Origin: Akkermansia sp.
GTDB taxonomy: Bacteria; Verrucomicrobiota; Verrucomicrobiia; Verrucomicrobiales; Akkermansiaceae
Length of the DNA: 38,040 bases
Direction: 5' to 3'
Assembly (NCBI GenBank): GCA_030536145.1
Contig: JAUNQN010000027.1
Coordinates: 1-38,040, forward strand
Positions 1 to 8,727 of this stretch are shown here, one piece after another (position 1 is the first letter of the stretch; each line of letters starts with the position of its first letter). Under the pieces are notes generated by a model that saw only the letters and a list, made by a program, of their open reading frames with translations, searched no databases and was not told where the DNA came from. The position numbers and the translations under genes were made by a program.

Positions 1-52
1 AAGGCGTGAAGGCAATTCTCTATGTCATCTGTCGCATTTAACCTTGCAATGA

Positions 53-562
53 ACATGCCTGGAGGAGCGGTTTGGGAACGAGGATGAGGCTGCATCCATT
101 TTCTTCAGGAAGAACCAAAAAATCTTCGAGTACATCTACACCTACCATCAGCGGAACGACGGTACGGAAGAAAGGTTCAACCTGCGGGAGGAATCCCGCG
201 GCACCCAGGTGCTGTTCGGCTTGCTGGGCGTGCTGCTCAACGCGCTGCGCAGCGGCACAACCGTCGTCATAGACGAGCTGGACCGCTCCATCCACCCCAT
301 CGTGCTGAGAGCCCTCGTCAGGCTCTTCACGGACAAGGCGTACAACACGAACAACGCCCAGCTGGTTATCACCGTCCACAACACGGAGCTGCTGGACGAT
401 GATGACCTGCGCGTTTCCGAGGTGGGCATCGTGCGCAAGAACCTGGAGAATGGCACGCAGCTTTGCCGCCTGTGTGATTTCCAGGGCGTGCGCAACGTGA
501 AAAACTTCCGTTTGGGCTATCTGAACGGGTACTTTGCAGGAATACCATTCCCCGCCCTGTAA
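53..562 (+). pseudogene. C-terminal remnant of an ABC/AAA-type ATPase (RloA-like, defence-associated)
   Basis: About 169 codons are open after an in-frame TGA at 50-52, with no convincing start codon. The visible part matches the C-terminal half of the AAA_15/AAA_21 class of SMC-like ATPases. A signature-like stretch EESRGTQVLFGLL is followed by a Walker B segment TVVIDELDRSIHP with the catalytic Asp-Glu, then a switch-like ITVHNTELLDD with the expected His. The N-terminal Walker A half is missing: the frame is closed at 50 and the window begins at 1, so the break may be real. In known systems such ATPases pair with a small effector, often RloB, and act in phage defence or abortive infection. 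An RloB-like fragment follows after 3 bases. I infer a decayed locus. A short functional form using the ATG at 209 would lack nucleotide binding. Confidence 0.6.
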
Positions 563-565
563 GCC

Positions 566-765
566 ATGGCCGGTTCTTATGTACCCAGACCGTGATTTGG
601 ATTGCCTGCGAGGGCAGTACGGATAAAGCCTACCTTGCCGCCTTGAACAGGCTGCTCTTGGAAAAGGGCGTGCACATCAGTCTGAAGGCTGAGTCCGCCG
701 GGAGCGGCCTGTTCGACTTTTGGCTTGCCTTGGCGGTGGAAACATGTACAATCCCAGCCGTATGA
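566..765 (+). pseudogene. RloB-like N-terminal fragment, frameshifted and truncated
   Basis: ATG 566 encodes MAGSYVPRP and then hits TGA at 593. One frame over, starting at codon 592, the translation continues VIWIACEGSTDKAYLAALN and on to about residue 60. This fits the RloB start as I remember it: a short basic/Pro lead, a hydrophobic strand, then CEG-xT-xxYL. One missing base near 591 would join the two frames. RloB proteins are usually about 200 residues, so roughly two thirds is gone. The frame ends at TGA 763-765, inside the start of the next gene. It lies 3 bases after the ATPase remnant, which is the normal RloA-RloB order. The family call rests on a short motif and on context. Confidence 0.5.
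725..752 (+). promoter_or_regulatory. Predicted promoter of the 762 GH110-like gene, leaderless geometry
   Basis: A -35 TTGCCT (725-730), 16-bp spacer and -10 TACAAT (747-752) lie just before ATG 762. Only 9 bases separate the -10 from the start codon, so a start site about 7 bases on leaves no room for a Shine-Dalgarno leader. The -35 lies within the RloB-like fragment. Confidence 0.45.
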
Positions 766-2522
766 AATCACTCCTCACCCTGACCTCCGCTGCGGTGCTG
801 GCATCCCTTGCAGGGGTGCTGCATGCCGCCACGTATGCCGTGGATCCCGCCAAGGGCAACGACAGCAACCCCGGTACTGCCAAGCAGCCCTGGAAAACCA
901 TGGCACCCGTGAACAAGCTGGTGCTGAAGGGCGGGGACAAGCTGCTGGTGAAACCCGGCACCATTGTGGGTTCCCTGGCACCGCAGGTGAAGGGCAGCAA
1001 GGACAAGCCCGTGGTCATCAAGTTTGCCCCCGGCACGTATGAGTGGCAGGCAGAGGGGCTGAACGAGGAGAAGCTGCATATCTCCAACACGAACGACGCC
1101 CCTGACATGCCCAAGCGCGTGATGATAGACCTGCACGGGGCCAAGAACCTGGAAATCACCGGCAAGGATGCCCTGCTGCTCTGCCGCGGCCGCATGATGG
1201 AAATCCACATGGACCAGTGCAAGGATATCACGTTCAAGGGTATAGCCATAGACTACGCCCGCCCCACCATTTCAGAGTACACCGCCCTGGAGGTGGGGGA
1301 GAAGGAGGCCGTGTTCCAGATTCACCCGGACAGCAAGTACGTGATTGAGAACGGCAAGCTGAGCTGGGTGGGCGACGGCTGGAAGGAAGGCCCCGGCTGC
1401 TTTGTGCAGCAGTACACCGCAGAGCCCCTGTGCGTGCGCAACGTGGGCGGCAACAAGGGCCTTACCGGCCAGGTGGAGGAGCTGGAGCCCGGCAAGGTGC
1501 GCATGGCGTATGACAGGAACCCCGGTTTCCAGAAGGGGGCTACCTACCAGCACCGCCAGATCCGCCGCGAGTACGCCTCCGTGTTCTGCAACAACTCCTC
1601 GGATATCTCCTACATCGGTGTGAAATTCCACTTCATGCACGGTATGGGCGTGGTGTCCCAGTTCTCCAAGAACCTCACGTTCGACAACGTGACCATTGCC
1701 CCGCGCGAGGACTCCGGCCGCACCTGTGCCTCTTGGGCGGATATGCTGCACTTCTCCGGCTGCTACGGCAAGATTTCCGTGAACAAGGTGCATTTCCACG
1801 GCGCGAACGACGATGCCATCAACATTCACGGCACGCATCTCAAGATTACGGAGGTGAAGGACCCGCGCCATGTCACCGTGCGTTTCTGCCACGGCCAGAC
1901 TTGGGGCTTCGAGGCGTTCCGCAAGGGTGACGAGGTGGATGTCATCTCCGGCAAGAACCTGAACTCCAAGGGCATGAACAAGGTGGTTTCCGCCACCATG
2001 AGCCAGGACAAGCGCAGCATGGAGCTGGAGCTGGAGAAGGACCTGCCCGCCGGCGTGGAGGCGAACACGGACTGCCTGGAGAACGTGACCGCCACCCCGG
2101 AGGTGGTGGTGACCAACTGCCGCGTGGAGTGCATTCCCACCCGCGCCTTCCTGCTCACCACCCGCCGCCCCATCACCATCAAGGACAACGTGTTCATCCG
2201 CTCCCACATGTCTGCCATCCTGGTGGCGGACGATGCCCGCAGCTGGTATGAGTCCGGCATGGTCCGCAAGCTCGTCATAGAGGGCAACACCTTCGACCAC
2301 TGCGGCGGCCCTGTCATCAACGTGGCCCCGGAGAACCGCGAGCACGCGCAGGCCGTGCACTCCGGCATCTCCATCCTGAACAACAAGTTCCTGATGGACA
2401 ACAAGAACGGCGTGTCCCTCAAGTCCACGTCAGATGTGACCATCAAGGGCAACACGTTCCCCAACGGCCCCGCCAAGGACTATGTGCGGCAGAACAACTG
2501 CCAGAATGTCACCGTGGAGTGA
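762..2522 (+). CDS. Secreted GH110-like alpha-1,3-galactosidase (right-handed beta-helix)
   Basis: The protein has 586 residues from ATG 762. This start is chosen because it begins a clean signal peptide (MKSLLTLTSAAVLASLAG, cleavage near LHA-ATYA). The mature part opens with a pectate-lyase-like segment (VDPAKGNDSNPGTAKQPW) and continues as beta-helix rungs. The diagnostic part is Asp327 in WADMLHFSGC, followed 23 and 24 residues later by Asp350-Asp351 in NDDAINIHGTH. As I recall, the catalytic carboxylates of the characterised GH110 enzyme PdGH110B (D321, D344, D345) have the same spacing. GH110 enzymes are inverting exo-enzymes that remove alpha-1,3-linked galactose, for example from blood group B or linear B glycans; Akkermansia has more than one. 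A paralogue with the same triad is at 34610-36385. Family membership is likely; substrate preference is inference. Confidence 0.8.
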   Translation: MKSLLTLTSAAVLASLAGVLHAATYAVDPAKGNDSNPGTAKQPWKTMAPVNKLVLKGGDKLLVKPGTIVGSLAPQVKGSKDKPVVIKFAPGTYEWQAEGLNEEKLHISNTNDAPDMPKRVMIDLHGAKNLEITGKDALLLCRGRMMEIHMDQCKDITFKGIAIDYARPTISEYTALEVGEKEAVFQIHPDSKYVIENGKLSWVGDGWKEGPGCFVQQYTAEPLCVRNVGGNKGLTGQVEELEPGKVRMAYDRNPGFQKGATYQHRQIRREYASVFCNNSSDISYIGVKFHFMHGMGVVSQFSKNLTFDNVTIAPREDSGRTCASWADMLHFSGCYGKISVNKVHFHGANDDAINIHGTHLKITEVKDPRHVTVRFCHGQTWGFEAFRKGDEVDVISGKNLNSKGMNKVVSATMSQDKRSMELELEKDLPAGVEANTDCLENVTATPEVVVTNCRVECIPTRAFLLTTRRPITIKDNVFIRSHMSAILVADDARSWYESGMVRKLVIEGNTFDHCGGPVINVAPENREHAQAVHSGISILNNKFLMDNKNGVSLKSTSDVTIKGNTFPNGPAKDYVRQNNCQNVTVE

Positions 2523-2545
2523 TGTACAGCGTACAATGTCCCTGG

Positions 2546-2582
2546 AACCGGTCCGGCATGCTGCCGGGCCGGTTCTTTTTTT
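2546..2582 (+). terminator. Rho-independent terminator of the 762-2522 gene
   Basis: A 12-bp stem (2546-2557 with 2563-2574, one G-T pair) and a 5-base loop are followed by a run of seven T at 2576-2582. It lies 24 bases after the stop codon. Confidence 0.85.
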
Positions 2583-2592
2583 CCGATTTTGC

Positions 2593-2621
2593 TTGACTTA
2601 ACGCCGTGTGCGCTGTACCCT
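2593..2621 (+). promoter_or_regulatory. Predicted tpiA promoter
   Basis: A strong -35 TTGACT (2593-2598) lies 17 bp from a weak -10 TACCCT (2616-2621). The predicted leader is about 25 bases, with no obvious Shine-Dalgarno sequence before ATG 2653. Confidence 0.4.
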
Positions 2622-2652
2622 CTCCCGCGTCATAACAAGACACTTACCTATT

Positions 2653-3414
2653 ATGTCTCGTACCCCCATTATTGCTGCCAACTGGAAGATGAACATCGGC
2701 CCGGCCGAGGCCAAGGAGTTCATCGCCGCCCTCAAGAACGAGAACGTGTGCGACATCTGCGTCGACAAGGTCATCGTTCCTCCCTTTGTGACCATTCCCG
2801 CCGTGATGGATGCCCTGAACGGCTGCCAGTGCATCGGCGTGGGCGCCCAGGACGTGAGCGACCGCGACAACGGTGCCTTCACCGGTGAGATTTCCACCAC
2901 CATGCTTAACGAGCTGGGCTGCAAGTACGTCGTCCTCGGCCACTCCGAGCGCCGCCAGTACCATGGCGAGACCAACGCCTACATCAACAAGAAGATCAAG
3001 AAGGCCCTTTCCGCCGGCATCATCCCCATCTACTGCATCGGTGAGACCCTGGAGCAGCGCGAAGGCGGCCAGCTGGAGTCCGTCCTGAAGTCCCAGGTGG
3101 TGGAAGGCCTTGCCGACCTCACCCCGGAGCAGGTCGCCGGCATCGTCATCGCCTATGAGCCCGTGTGGGCCATCGGCACCGGCAAGACCGCCTCTGCCGC
3201 CGACGCCCAGGCCGCCCACGCCTATATCCGCAGCGTGCTGGCCGAGACCGTGGGTGCCGAGGCCGCCGACAAGGTGCGCCTGCAGTACGGCGGCTCCGTG
3301 AAGCCCGCCAACGCTGCCGAGCTCATGAGCCAGCCCGACATCGACGGTGCCCTTGTGGGTGGCGCCGCCCTGAAGGCCGACTCCTTCGCCGCCATCATCA
3401 AGGCTGCCAAGTAA
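2653..3414 (+). CDS. tpiA: Triosephosphate isomerase
   Basis: This glycolytic and gluconeogenic enzyme interconverts dihydroxyacetone phosphate and glyceraldehyde 3-phosphate in the cytoplasm. The 253-residue protein has the usual length of a single TIM barrel. All catalytic landmarks are visible: Lys12 in ANWKMN, His97 in LGHSERR, Glu169 in AYEPVWAIGTG, and the phosphate-binding loops YGGSVKPAN and GALVGGAALK. ATG 2653 is chosen because MSRTPIIAANWKMN is the canonical start; a longer frame from 2608 would add 15 residues not typical of the family. The gene stands alone between two terminators and has its own promoter. Confidence 0.98.
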   Translation: MSRTPIIAANWKMNIGPAEAKEFIAALKNENVCDICVDKVIVPPFVTIPAVMDALNGCQCIGVGAQDVSDRDNGAFTGEISTTMLNELGCKYVVLGHSERRQYHGETNAYINKKIKKALSAGIIPIYCIGETLEQREGGQLESVLKSQVVEGLADLTPEQVAGIVIAYEPVWAIGTGKTASAADAQAAHAYIRSVLAETVGAEAADKVRLQYGGSVKPANAAELMSQPDIDGALVGGAALKADSFAAIIKAAK

Positions 3415-3441
3415 GCTGCGCCAAAAGGCAAATTATTTCCG

Positions 3442-3469
3442 GGATGCACCGCCGCAAGGTGGTGCATCC
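3442..3469 (+). terminator. Stem-loop downstream of tpiA
   Basis: A stem of nine Watson-Crick pairs (3442-3450 with 3461-3469) is extended by three inner pairs and closed by a GCAA tetraloop. It lies 27 bases after the tpiA stop. The T content after it (TGCTTTG) is poor, so it may be an mRNA-stabilising hairpin rather than an efficient terminator. Confidence 0.55.
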
Positions 3470-3491
3470 TGCTTTGTATCCATATAGGGGC

Positions 3492-3527
3492 AAAAAAGAA
3501 ACCGGCCCGGTTGGTATACCGGGCCGG
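3492..3527 (-). terminator. Terminator of the large PEP-CTERM gene
   Basis: Read on the minus strand, a GC-rich 9-bp stem (3519-3527 with 3502-3510) is followed by TTTCTTTTTTG. It lies 25 bases beyond the stop codon of the 3553-6111 gene. Confidence 0.8.
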
Positions 3528-3552
3528 CTGGAACAGGACTGGGGCAGAGGGC

Positions 3553-6111
3553 TCAGGCCTTCCTGCGGCGGCGGGCGCAGAGCGCTGCCAAGGCCAACAG
3601 GGACAGCGTGCCTGTGGCGGGTTCCGGCACGCTGACTGTGCCACGGCCTACCAGGCGCAGGTCCTTGTAGGTGCTGTCGGCCGTCTTGGTTACCAGGAAC
3701 TGGTATTCGCCGGGGAGTATGTTCACCTGCATGTTGTCCGCGTTGCCGTATCGGGCAGCCACGTCCTGGGTCACGGTGAAAGTGGCGTTGATGTACTCGG
3801 TGATATCGATGTCTCCACTGGCACCAGCCAGGTCCACCATGCCCTCCGGCAGCAGGAGATTGCCGGAAATCAGCAGCAGGTCGAATGAGAAGGGCAGCTC
3901 CTCATGGTAGCCGCCACGTGCGTGGATTTCCGTGCCGCCGAACTCGATGATGATGCTCGCCTGATCCTGCAGGGTGGCCGTGCAGCCTGCTCCCAAGGTA
4001 ATCTGGGAATAGGTGTGGCTGTCCCACCCGGTGTTGCCGATGGTAGCGGCATTATCCAGCCCGGCCACGCTGAAGGTGGTGCTGGAGCTGGAATAAAGCG
4101 TGAGATTTCCGTTGTATGTCTGCACGCCGGGGGAGTTGCCCACCACCAGGTTGCCGTGCACCTCAGTCTGCCCCATGGTGCCGGATCCCTTGAACAGGGC
4201 GTCTTTCTCCACCACGGTGATACCGTGAATGACACCATCGTTTGTCAGGGTGCTGCCGTCCTTTACCAGCAGGGTGCCTTCCTTGCTATCTCCCTTCACC
4301 GTCTTGTCCACCATGGTCACGGTCACGCCCGCAGTCAGCGTGGTGGATTCCCCGGAAATGGTCTCCAGGGAGCTGCCGTGCCATTCCACCACACTCTGCA
4401 TGCCGGCCGTGTTGCTGGCGGCCTCGCTCACGCGCACGTCGGCCTGGGTTGTGTTGCTGCCGTCCGTGGAGTAGGAGCCGATGGTGCCGGCCTTGGTTTC
4501 TCCCTCGGTGCGGCCTCCGTTCTCGATGACCACGCCGGATCCCTCTCCCACTGAAACGGTGTGGGTACCGTCGTGCTTGTTCACCTCGTCCGTGGAGAGC
4601 ACCAGCATGATGTGGCGCGTCTCATAGTCGAACTGGATGTTTCCGCTTGCTGCGGCATTTGCCAGCCCCAAGCCCTTCAGCAGGGTGTCGTTAATTCTCT
4701 CGTAGTCGCCCAGGTAGACCTTCTGGAGCTCGTAGCCGGTGTTGTCGGCATTGCGGCCCTCCAGCACGGAACCCAGGCTCAGCTTGCCTTCGGCGGGCAG
4801 GGTGATGCTGACGGCACCGGTCAAGCCGTTGCCATAGCCCAAGATGTTCAGGGGTATATTGTCATCGCCTTCCGCGCCGCGGCCAGTCACCTGCATGGTA
4901 CCCGTCTGGAAACGGCTGCCGGCCTCCAGCTGCACTTCCAGCGCAGCGCCTTCACCAGTTGTGTACATTTCACCATAGTTCACCAAGGTGGCTCCATCTT
5001 TGACTGTCACCACGCCCGCTGCCGTCTTGGTCTGGATGAGCTGGTCCTCCCTTATGGTGTGGGAGGCGTGGTCCAGTTCCAACGTGCCGTCAAGAATCAT
5101 ATTGGTTGCCAAGTCCAGGGTTGCGCCATTCTGCAGGGTCAGCTTGCCAGTGGTGTTGTCGGTGCCGGATTCGATTTGCATGAAATCGGTCCTGAGTACG
5201 CCGCCGTTACTGCAGGTTATATGACCTCCTTCAAGGTAGCTGTACGAATCAAATTGCAGGGTCCCCTCGTTGACCACTTCCAGGTGCGCATACAGCTGAA
5301 AGGCATCCGCAGAAAGGAAAGAATCCCCGGATACGGTGATGGTGCCGCAATCTTTAGTACTTCCGTATCCAGCAAAGACGACGGCGTCGCTTTCCCAAGT
5401 GGAGCCGTGTTCAAGATTTATTTCGGCTGTGCCATTGTAGCATGCAATGAAGGTCTGCCCTGCGCGGGAGTCCTTGATGTGGCCGTCGTTCAGGTTGAAT
5501 TCGGCCTTGCCCAGGTATCCTGCCAGAAAATCGATTTGCGTGGTATCGTTCACATGGTCCAGGCTTAGATTCAATACACCGCCGTTGGTAATATTGACCA
5601 CGCCGAGGGCTTTGTTATAGCCCACTACAGCCTGCGTAGTGTTCACGGTGCCTCCGTTGATGTTGAGCGTGCCGGTAATGTCTGCACTGCTGTTACCCAC
5701 GTCCACATGGTGGCCACCGGAGCTGTAGGTGTTCACGCCCACGGTCACGACTGCCCCCTTGCCCACGGTAATGGTGCCGTTTGCGGCACCTGATTCCGAG
5801 CTTCCGTAGCCCTTGCCTCCTGCATACAGGGAGTTGGAGAAGTTGAGTTCCACTCCATCGGCCACTATCAACTCTCCATCCCCCAAGTGGGTTCCCACGC
5901 AGAAGGCTCCGTCACTGTAGTTGGAGGCTGTCTTGCGTTCGATTTTCTCGTCCTCCGTATATGTAACAGAGCCCACAAGGCGGGTAATTTGCCCTTTGGG
6001 CGTTGTTTCCGTGGAAATATTGTCTGGGAAACACGCATCTGCGGCAAACATGTGGGCTGGGAACCCGGAAAGCAGAGCCAGTAAACAGGTAAGAAAACGC
6101 GATCTTTTCAT
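3553..6111 (-). CDS. Large autotransporter-like PEP-CTERM surface protein
   Basis: The protein has 852 residues. ATG 6111 is chosen because it starts a signal peptide (MKRSRFLTCLLALLSGFPAH, cleavage near MFA-ADA); an upstream Met would add a poor N-terminus. The body is rich in Gly, Thr, Asn and Ser. It is built of short repeated beta-strand units of the type GTITVGKGAVVTVG, GTLNINGGTVNTT and GVLNLSLDH, as in autotransporter passenger beta-helices. A KGSGTMGQTEVHGNLVVGNSPGVQ-like segment precedes the C-terminal domain. No outer-membrane beta-barrel is seen. The end is VPEPATGTLSLLALAALC plus RRRRK, a PEP-CTERM tail processed by exosortase/archaeosortase-like enzymes in other bacteria. A role in adhesion or glycan contact is inference. 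It has its own promoter and terminator. Confidence 0.85.
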   Translation of the reverse strand: MKRSRFLTCLLALLSGFPAHMFAADACFPDNISTETTPKGQITRLVGSVTYTEDEKIERKTASNYSDGAFCVGTHLGDGELIVADGVELNFSNSLYAGGKGYGSSESGAANGTITVGKGAVVTVGVNTYSSGGHHVDVGNSSADITGTLNINGGTVNTTQAVVGYNKALGVVNITNGGVLNLSLDHVNDTTQIDFLAGYLGKAEFNLNDGHIKDSRAGQTFIACYNGTAEINLEHGSTWESDAVVFAGYGSTKDCGTITVSGDSFLSADAFQLYAHLEVVNEGTLQFDSYSYLEGGHITCSNGGVLRTDFMQIESGTDNTTGKLTLQNGATLDLATNMILDGTLELDHASHTIREDQLIQTKTAAGVVTVKDGATLVNYGEMYTTGEGAALEVQLEAGSRFQTGTMQVTGRGAEGDDNIPLNILGYGNGLTGAVSITLPAEGKLSLGSVLEGRNADNTGYELQKVYLGDYERINDTLLKGLGLANAAASGNIQFDYETRHIMLVLSTDEVNKHDGTHTVSVGEGSGVVIENGGRTEGETKAGTIGSYSTDGSNTTQADVRVSEAASNTAGMQSVVEWHGSSLETISGESTTLTAGVTVTMVDKTVKGDSKEGTLLVKDGSTLTNDGVIHGITVVEKDALFKGSGTMGQTEVHGNLVVGNSPGVQTYNGNLTLYSSSSTTFSVAGLDNAATIGNTGWDSHTYSQITLGAGCTATLQDQASIIIEFGGTEIHARGGYHEELPFSFDLLLISGNLLLPEGMVDLAGASGDIDITEYINATFTVTQDVAARYGNADNMQVNILPGEYQFLVTKTADSTYKDLRLVGRGTVSVPEPATGTLSLLALAALCARRRRKA

Positions 6112-6159
6112 ATTGAAATAGAATAGATTTCGTAAATGGAACTCAAAGCGGCAACGATT

Positions 6160-6187
6160 ATTATACAAAAGGGAGTTCGTTTTGCAA
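6160..6187 (-). promoter_or_regulatory. Promoter of the large PEP-CTERM gene
   Basis: On the minus strand TTGCAA (6182-6187) and a perfect TATAAT (6160-6165) are separated by 16 bp. The AT-rich leader to ATG 6111 is about 40 bases, unlike the leaderless genes elsewhere in the window. The promoter begins just past the hrpB stop. Confidence 0.7.
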
Positions 6188-6198
6188 GCCTAAAAAAG

Positions 6199-8727
6199 CT
6201 ACATGGGCGCGGAATCCGGCCAGTTGTGGCGGGGGTAGCGGCCGGCCAGGTCCTTTTTCATCTGGGGGTAGCCGTTTTTCCAGAAGGAGGCCAGGTCTGC
6301 GGTGATTTGGTAGGGGCGCTGGTTGGGTGCCAGGATTTCAACGAGGCAGGGCACGCGGCCATCTGCAATGCGGGGTGTATCCGGGGTGCCGAAGAGGAGC
6401 TGGCATTTCAGGCCGAAGGTGGGGGTGCCGTCCTCACGGTAGAGGAGCTTGACCTCCCGGCCGTTGGGGAGCTTGACTGCTTTCGGGGCGTACTTGTTGA
6501 GGCACTCCCGCTGCCATGGGGAGAGCCATTCCGCCAGGATGGGCAGCACGGGGCGTGTGGCGATTTCCTTGTAGGAAACGGCACCCTCGCAAATCATGGT
6601 GATGGCCACCAGGCGGTCCTCCTCTCCAAACTCCGGGAGCTCCAGCTCCGGCATGGCGGCGCGCAGGCAGGCCAGGCGGTTGATCCACTGCAGCACGTGG
6701 CCGTCCCAGGATTCCAGTTTCAGGTTGCCGCGCACCACCTGGTCCGCCAGGATGGGGGCGGCCATGTCCGGGTGGGCATCCCCGGTTTCCCGCTCCTCCA
6801 CCAGCAGGTCACGGTACAGGGTGCGGCGCATGTTCAGCACGCGCTTGCGGGCGGGGTCGTACACGGCGGCGTCCTCCGTGTGCAGGGGGAGCAGCCCTGC
6901 GGGGAGCAGGGTGCAGCGGGAAAGGCGGGTTTCCACCTTCTTGGCGCCAATCTCCGTAATGTCTGCCGCCAGGAACACGGGGCCGGGGGCGCGGTAGGCC
7001 ACGGAGCCTGAATCCATGGTGCCGCTGCGGCCGGCGGCCAGGCGGGCGGTGGCTGCGGCGGCGGAGTGGCGCACGGCCACGTTCTGCGGGTAGCAGGTGA
7101 GCAGGGCGCGGGGCAGGGTGCCTGCCAGGGAATCCAGGGATACGCCCTGCGGGTCTGCCGCGCCGCCCAGCTGGTGCCAGGCTTTCAGCAGCTCACGCGC
7201 GGCGCGTGCCTGAATGCCCAGGCGGGTGCATTCCTGCGGTGAGAAGGAGCAGCGTGCGGCGGCCTGCACGGCGCGCCACTCTGCCTGGAAATCACAGAAA
7301 TCCCCCGGCTCATGCAGGGATTCATGCAGCCCGGCGGGCAGGGCCACGGGTTCCCCCTGGAGCAGGGCTGCCACGGCGGCCATCTCCGGCACGCAGCCGG
7401 CGGATTCCCCTTCCACCATGAGCCGCGCCAGCACGGGCGGCAGCGGGTGGCGCAGCATGCGGCGCCCCAGGGCGGTAAGCCCGGCGGCATCTGCCGCGCC
7501 CAGGTCCAGCAGGAGCTGCCAGGCGCGCTCCGTCTCCGCCTCCGTGGGGGCATCCGGCCAGGGAAAGCGGCGGATATCCGCCAGGGAGCGGCAGCCCCAG
7601 GCCAGCAGGTTCAGGAAAGCCATGGAGATATCCGCGCGGTGTACCTCCGGCGCGGGGAAGGGGGCGCGGCGGCGGTGGTCCGCCTCACTCCACAGGCGGA
7701 TGCAGCGGCCGGGGCCCAGGCGGCCTGCGCGGCCGGTGCGCTGGTCTGCCTGGGCCTGTGAGACGGGCACCACGTGCAGGGATGCCAGGCCGCGGCGGGG
7801 CTCCCAGCGGGATTCCCGCACGGTGCCGGAATCCACCACGGAGCGCACGCCCTCTATGGTGAGCGAGGTTTCCGCGATGTTGGTGGAGACGATGACGCGG
7901 GGCCGCTCCCCGCACTCCACGGCACGGTTCTGGGCCTCCGGGCTCAGGTTGCCGTGCAGGGGGAACACATCCCGCCCCTTCATCCAGGCGGCGTGTTCCA
8001 GCAGCTCCACGGTGCGGCGGATTTCATACGCGCCGGGCAGGAAAACCAGGATATCCCCGCAGTCTGCCTGGCCCAGCAGCTCCCGCACGCCGGCGGCGCA
8101 CTGCTCCCACACGGGCGGGGGAACCACGCGGCCCAGGCGGTCACGCACGGGCACGGGCTGGCGGTAGGCAATCTCCACGGGGAACAGGCGGCCCTCTGCC
8201 CGCAGCACGGTGGCGCGGGGCAGGTAGTGCTGCAGCTTGTCCAGCTCCAGCGTGGCAGACATGACCACCACTGCCAGGTCCTGCCGCTGCGCCTGCTGCA
8301 GCTGGAGCACGCGGGCCAGGCACAGGTCCCCGGAGAGGCGGCGCTCATGCACCTCGTCGAACACCACGGCGGATACCCCGCGCAGCTCCGGGTCGTCCGT
8401 CAGGCGGCGTTCCAGGATGCCGTCTGTCACAAAGAGGATGCGCGTGGAATCACTGCGGCGGGAATCGAAACGCACGGTGTAGCCCACCTCCCGCCCCAGG
8501 GGGCAGGGGTACTGGCGCGCCACGTACCCGGCCAGCAGGCGTGCGGCCAGGCGGCGGGGCTGCACCACCAGGATACAGCCTTTCTCCCCGTAGCCGGCCT
8601 GGTCCAGCATGAGCGGCACGCGGGTGGACTTGCCGGAGCCGGTGGGGGCGCTGATAAGCACGGTGGCGCCGGGGGCGGCCAGCGCCTCCAGGAACTGCGG
8701 GCGGATTTGTTCTACGGGCAGGTTCAT
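6199..8727 (-). CDS. hrpB: ATP-dependent RNA helicase HrpB (DEAH box)
   Basis: The protein has 842 residues, in line with bacterial HrpB. ATG 8727 is chosen because MNLPVEQIRPQFLEAL precedes the Walker A by the usual distance and because this ATG overlaps the mfd stop (TAATG). Visible motifs in order are SAPTGSGKST (Lys33), VVFDEVHERR (DEVH), VVMSATLE, VSTNIAETSLTI with VVDSGTVRE, and QRTGRAGRLGPG. The C-terminal HrpB domain ends near HNWPDSAP, typical of the family. The cellular role of HrpB helicases in most bacteria is unclear beyond RNA unwinding. The stop-start overlap with mfd suggests translational coupling. A longer frame reaching 8961 is spurious because it runs through mfd coding sequence. 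Confidence 0.95.
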   Translation of the reverse strand: MNLPVEQIRPQFLEALAAPGATVLISAPTGSGKSTRVPLMLDQAGYGEKGCILVVQPRRLAARLLAGYVARQYPCPLGREVGYTVRFDSRRSDSTRILFVTDGILERRLTDDPELRGVSAVVFDEVHERRLSGDLCLARVLQLQQAQRQDLAVVVMSATLELDKLQHYLPRATVLRAEGRLFPVEIAYRQPVPVRDRLGRVVPPPVWEQCAAGVRELLGQADCGDILVFLPGAYEIRRTVELLEHAAWMKGRDVFPLHGNLSPEAQNRAVECGERPRVIVSTNIAETSLTIEGVRSVVDSGTVRESRWEPRRGLASLHVVPVSQAQADQRTGRAGRLGPGRCIRLWSEADHRRRAPFPAPEVHRADISMAFLNLLAWGCRSLADIRRFPWPDAPTEAETERAWQLLLDLGAADAAGLTALGRRMLRHPLPPVLARLMVEGESAGCVPEMAAVAALLQGEPVALPAGLHESLHEPGDFCDFQAEWRAVQAAARCSFSPQECTRLGIQARAARELLKAWHQLGGAADPQGVSLDSLAGTLPRALLTCYPQNVAVRHSAAAATARLAAGRSGTMDSGSVAYRAPGPVFLAADITEIGAKKVETRLSRCTLLPAGLLPLHTEDAAVYDPARKRVLNMRRTLYRDLLVEERETGDAHPDMAAPILADQVVRGNLKLESWDGHVLQWINRLACLRAAMPELELPEFGEEDRLVAITMICEGAVSYKEIATRPVLPILAEWLSPWQRECLNKYAPKAVKLPNGREVKLLYREDGTPTFGLKCQLLFGTPDTPRIADGRVPCLVEILAPNQRPYQITADLASFWKNGYPQMKKDLAGRYPRHNWPDSAPM

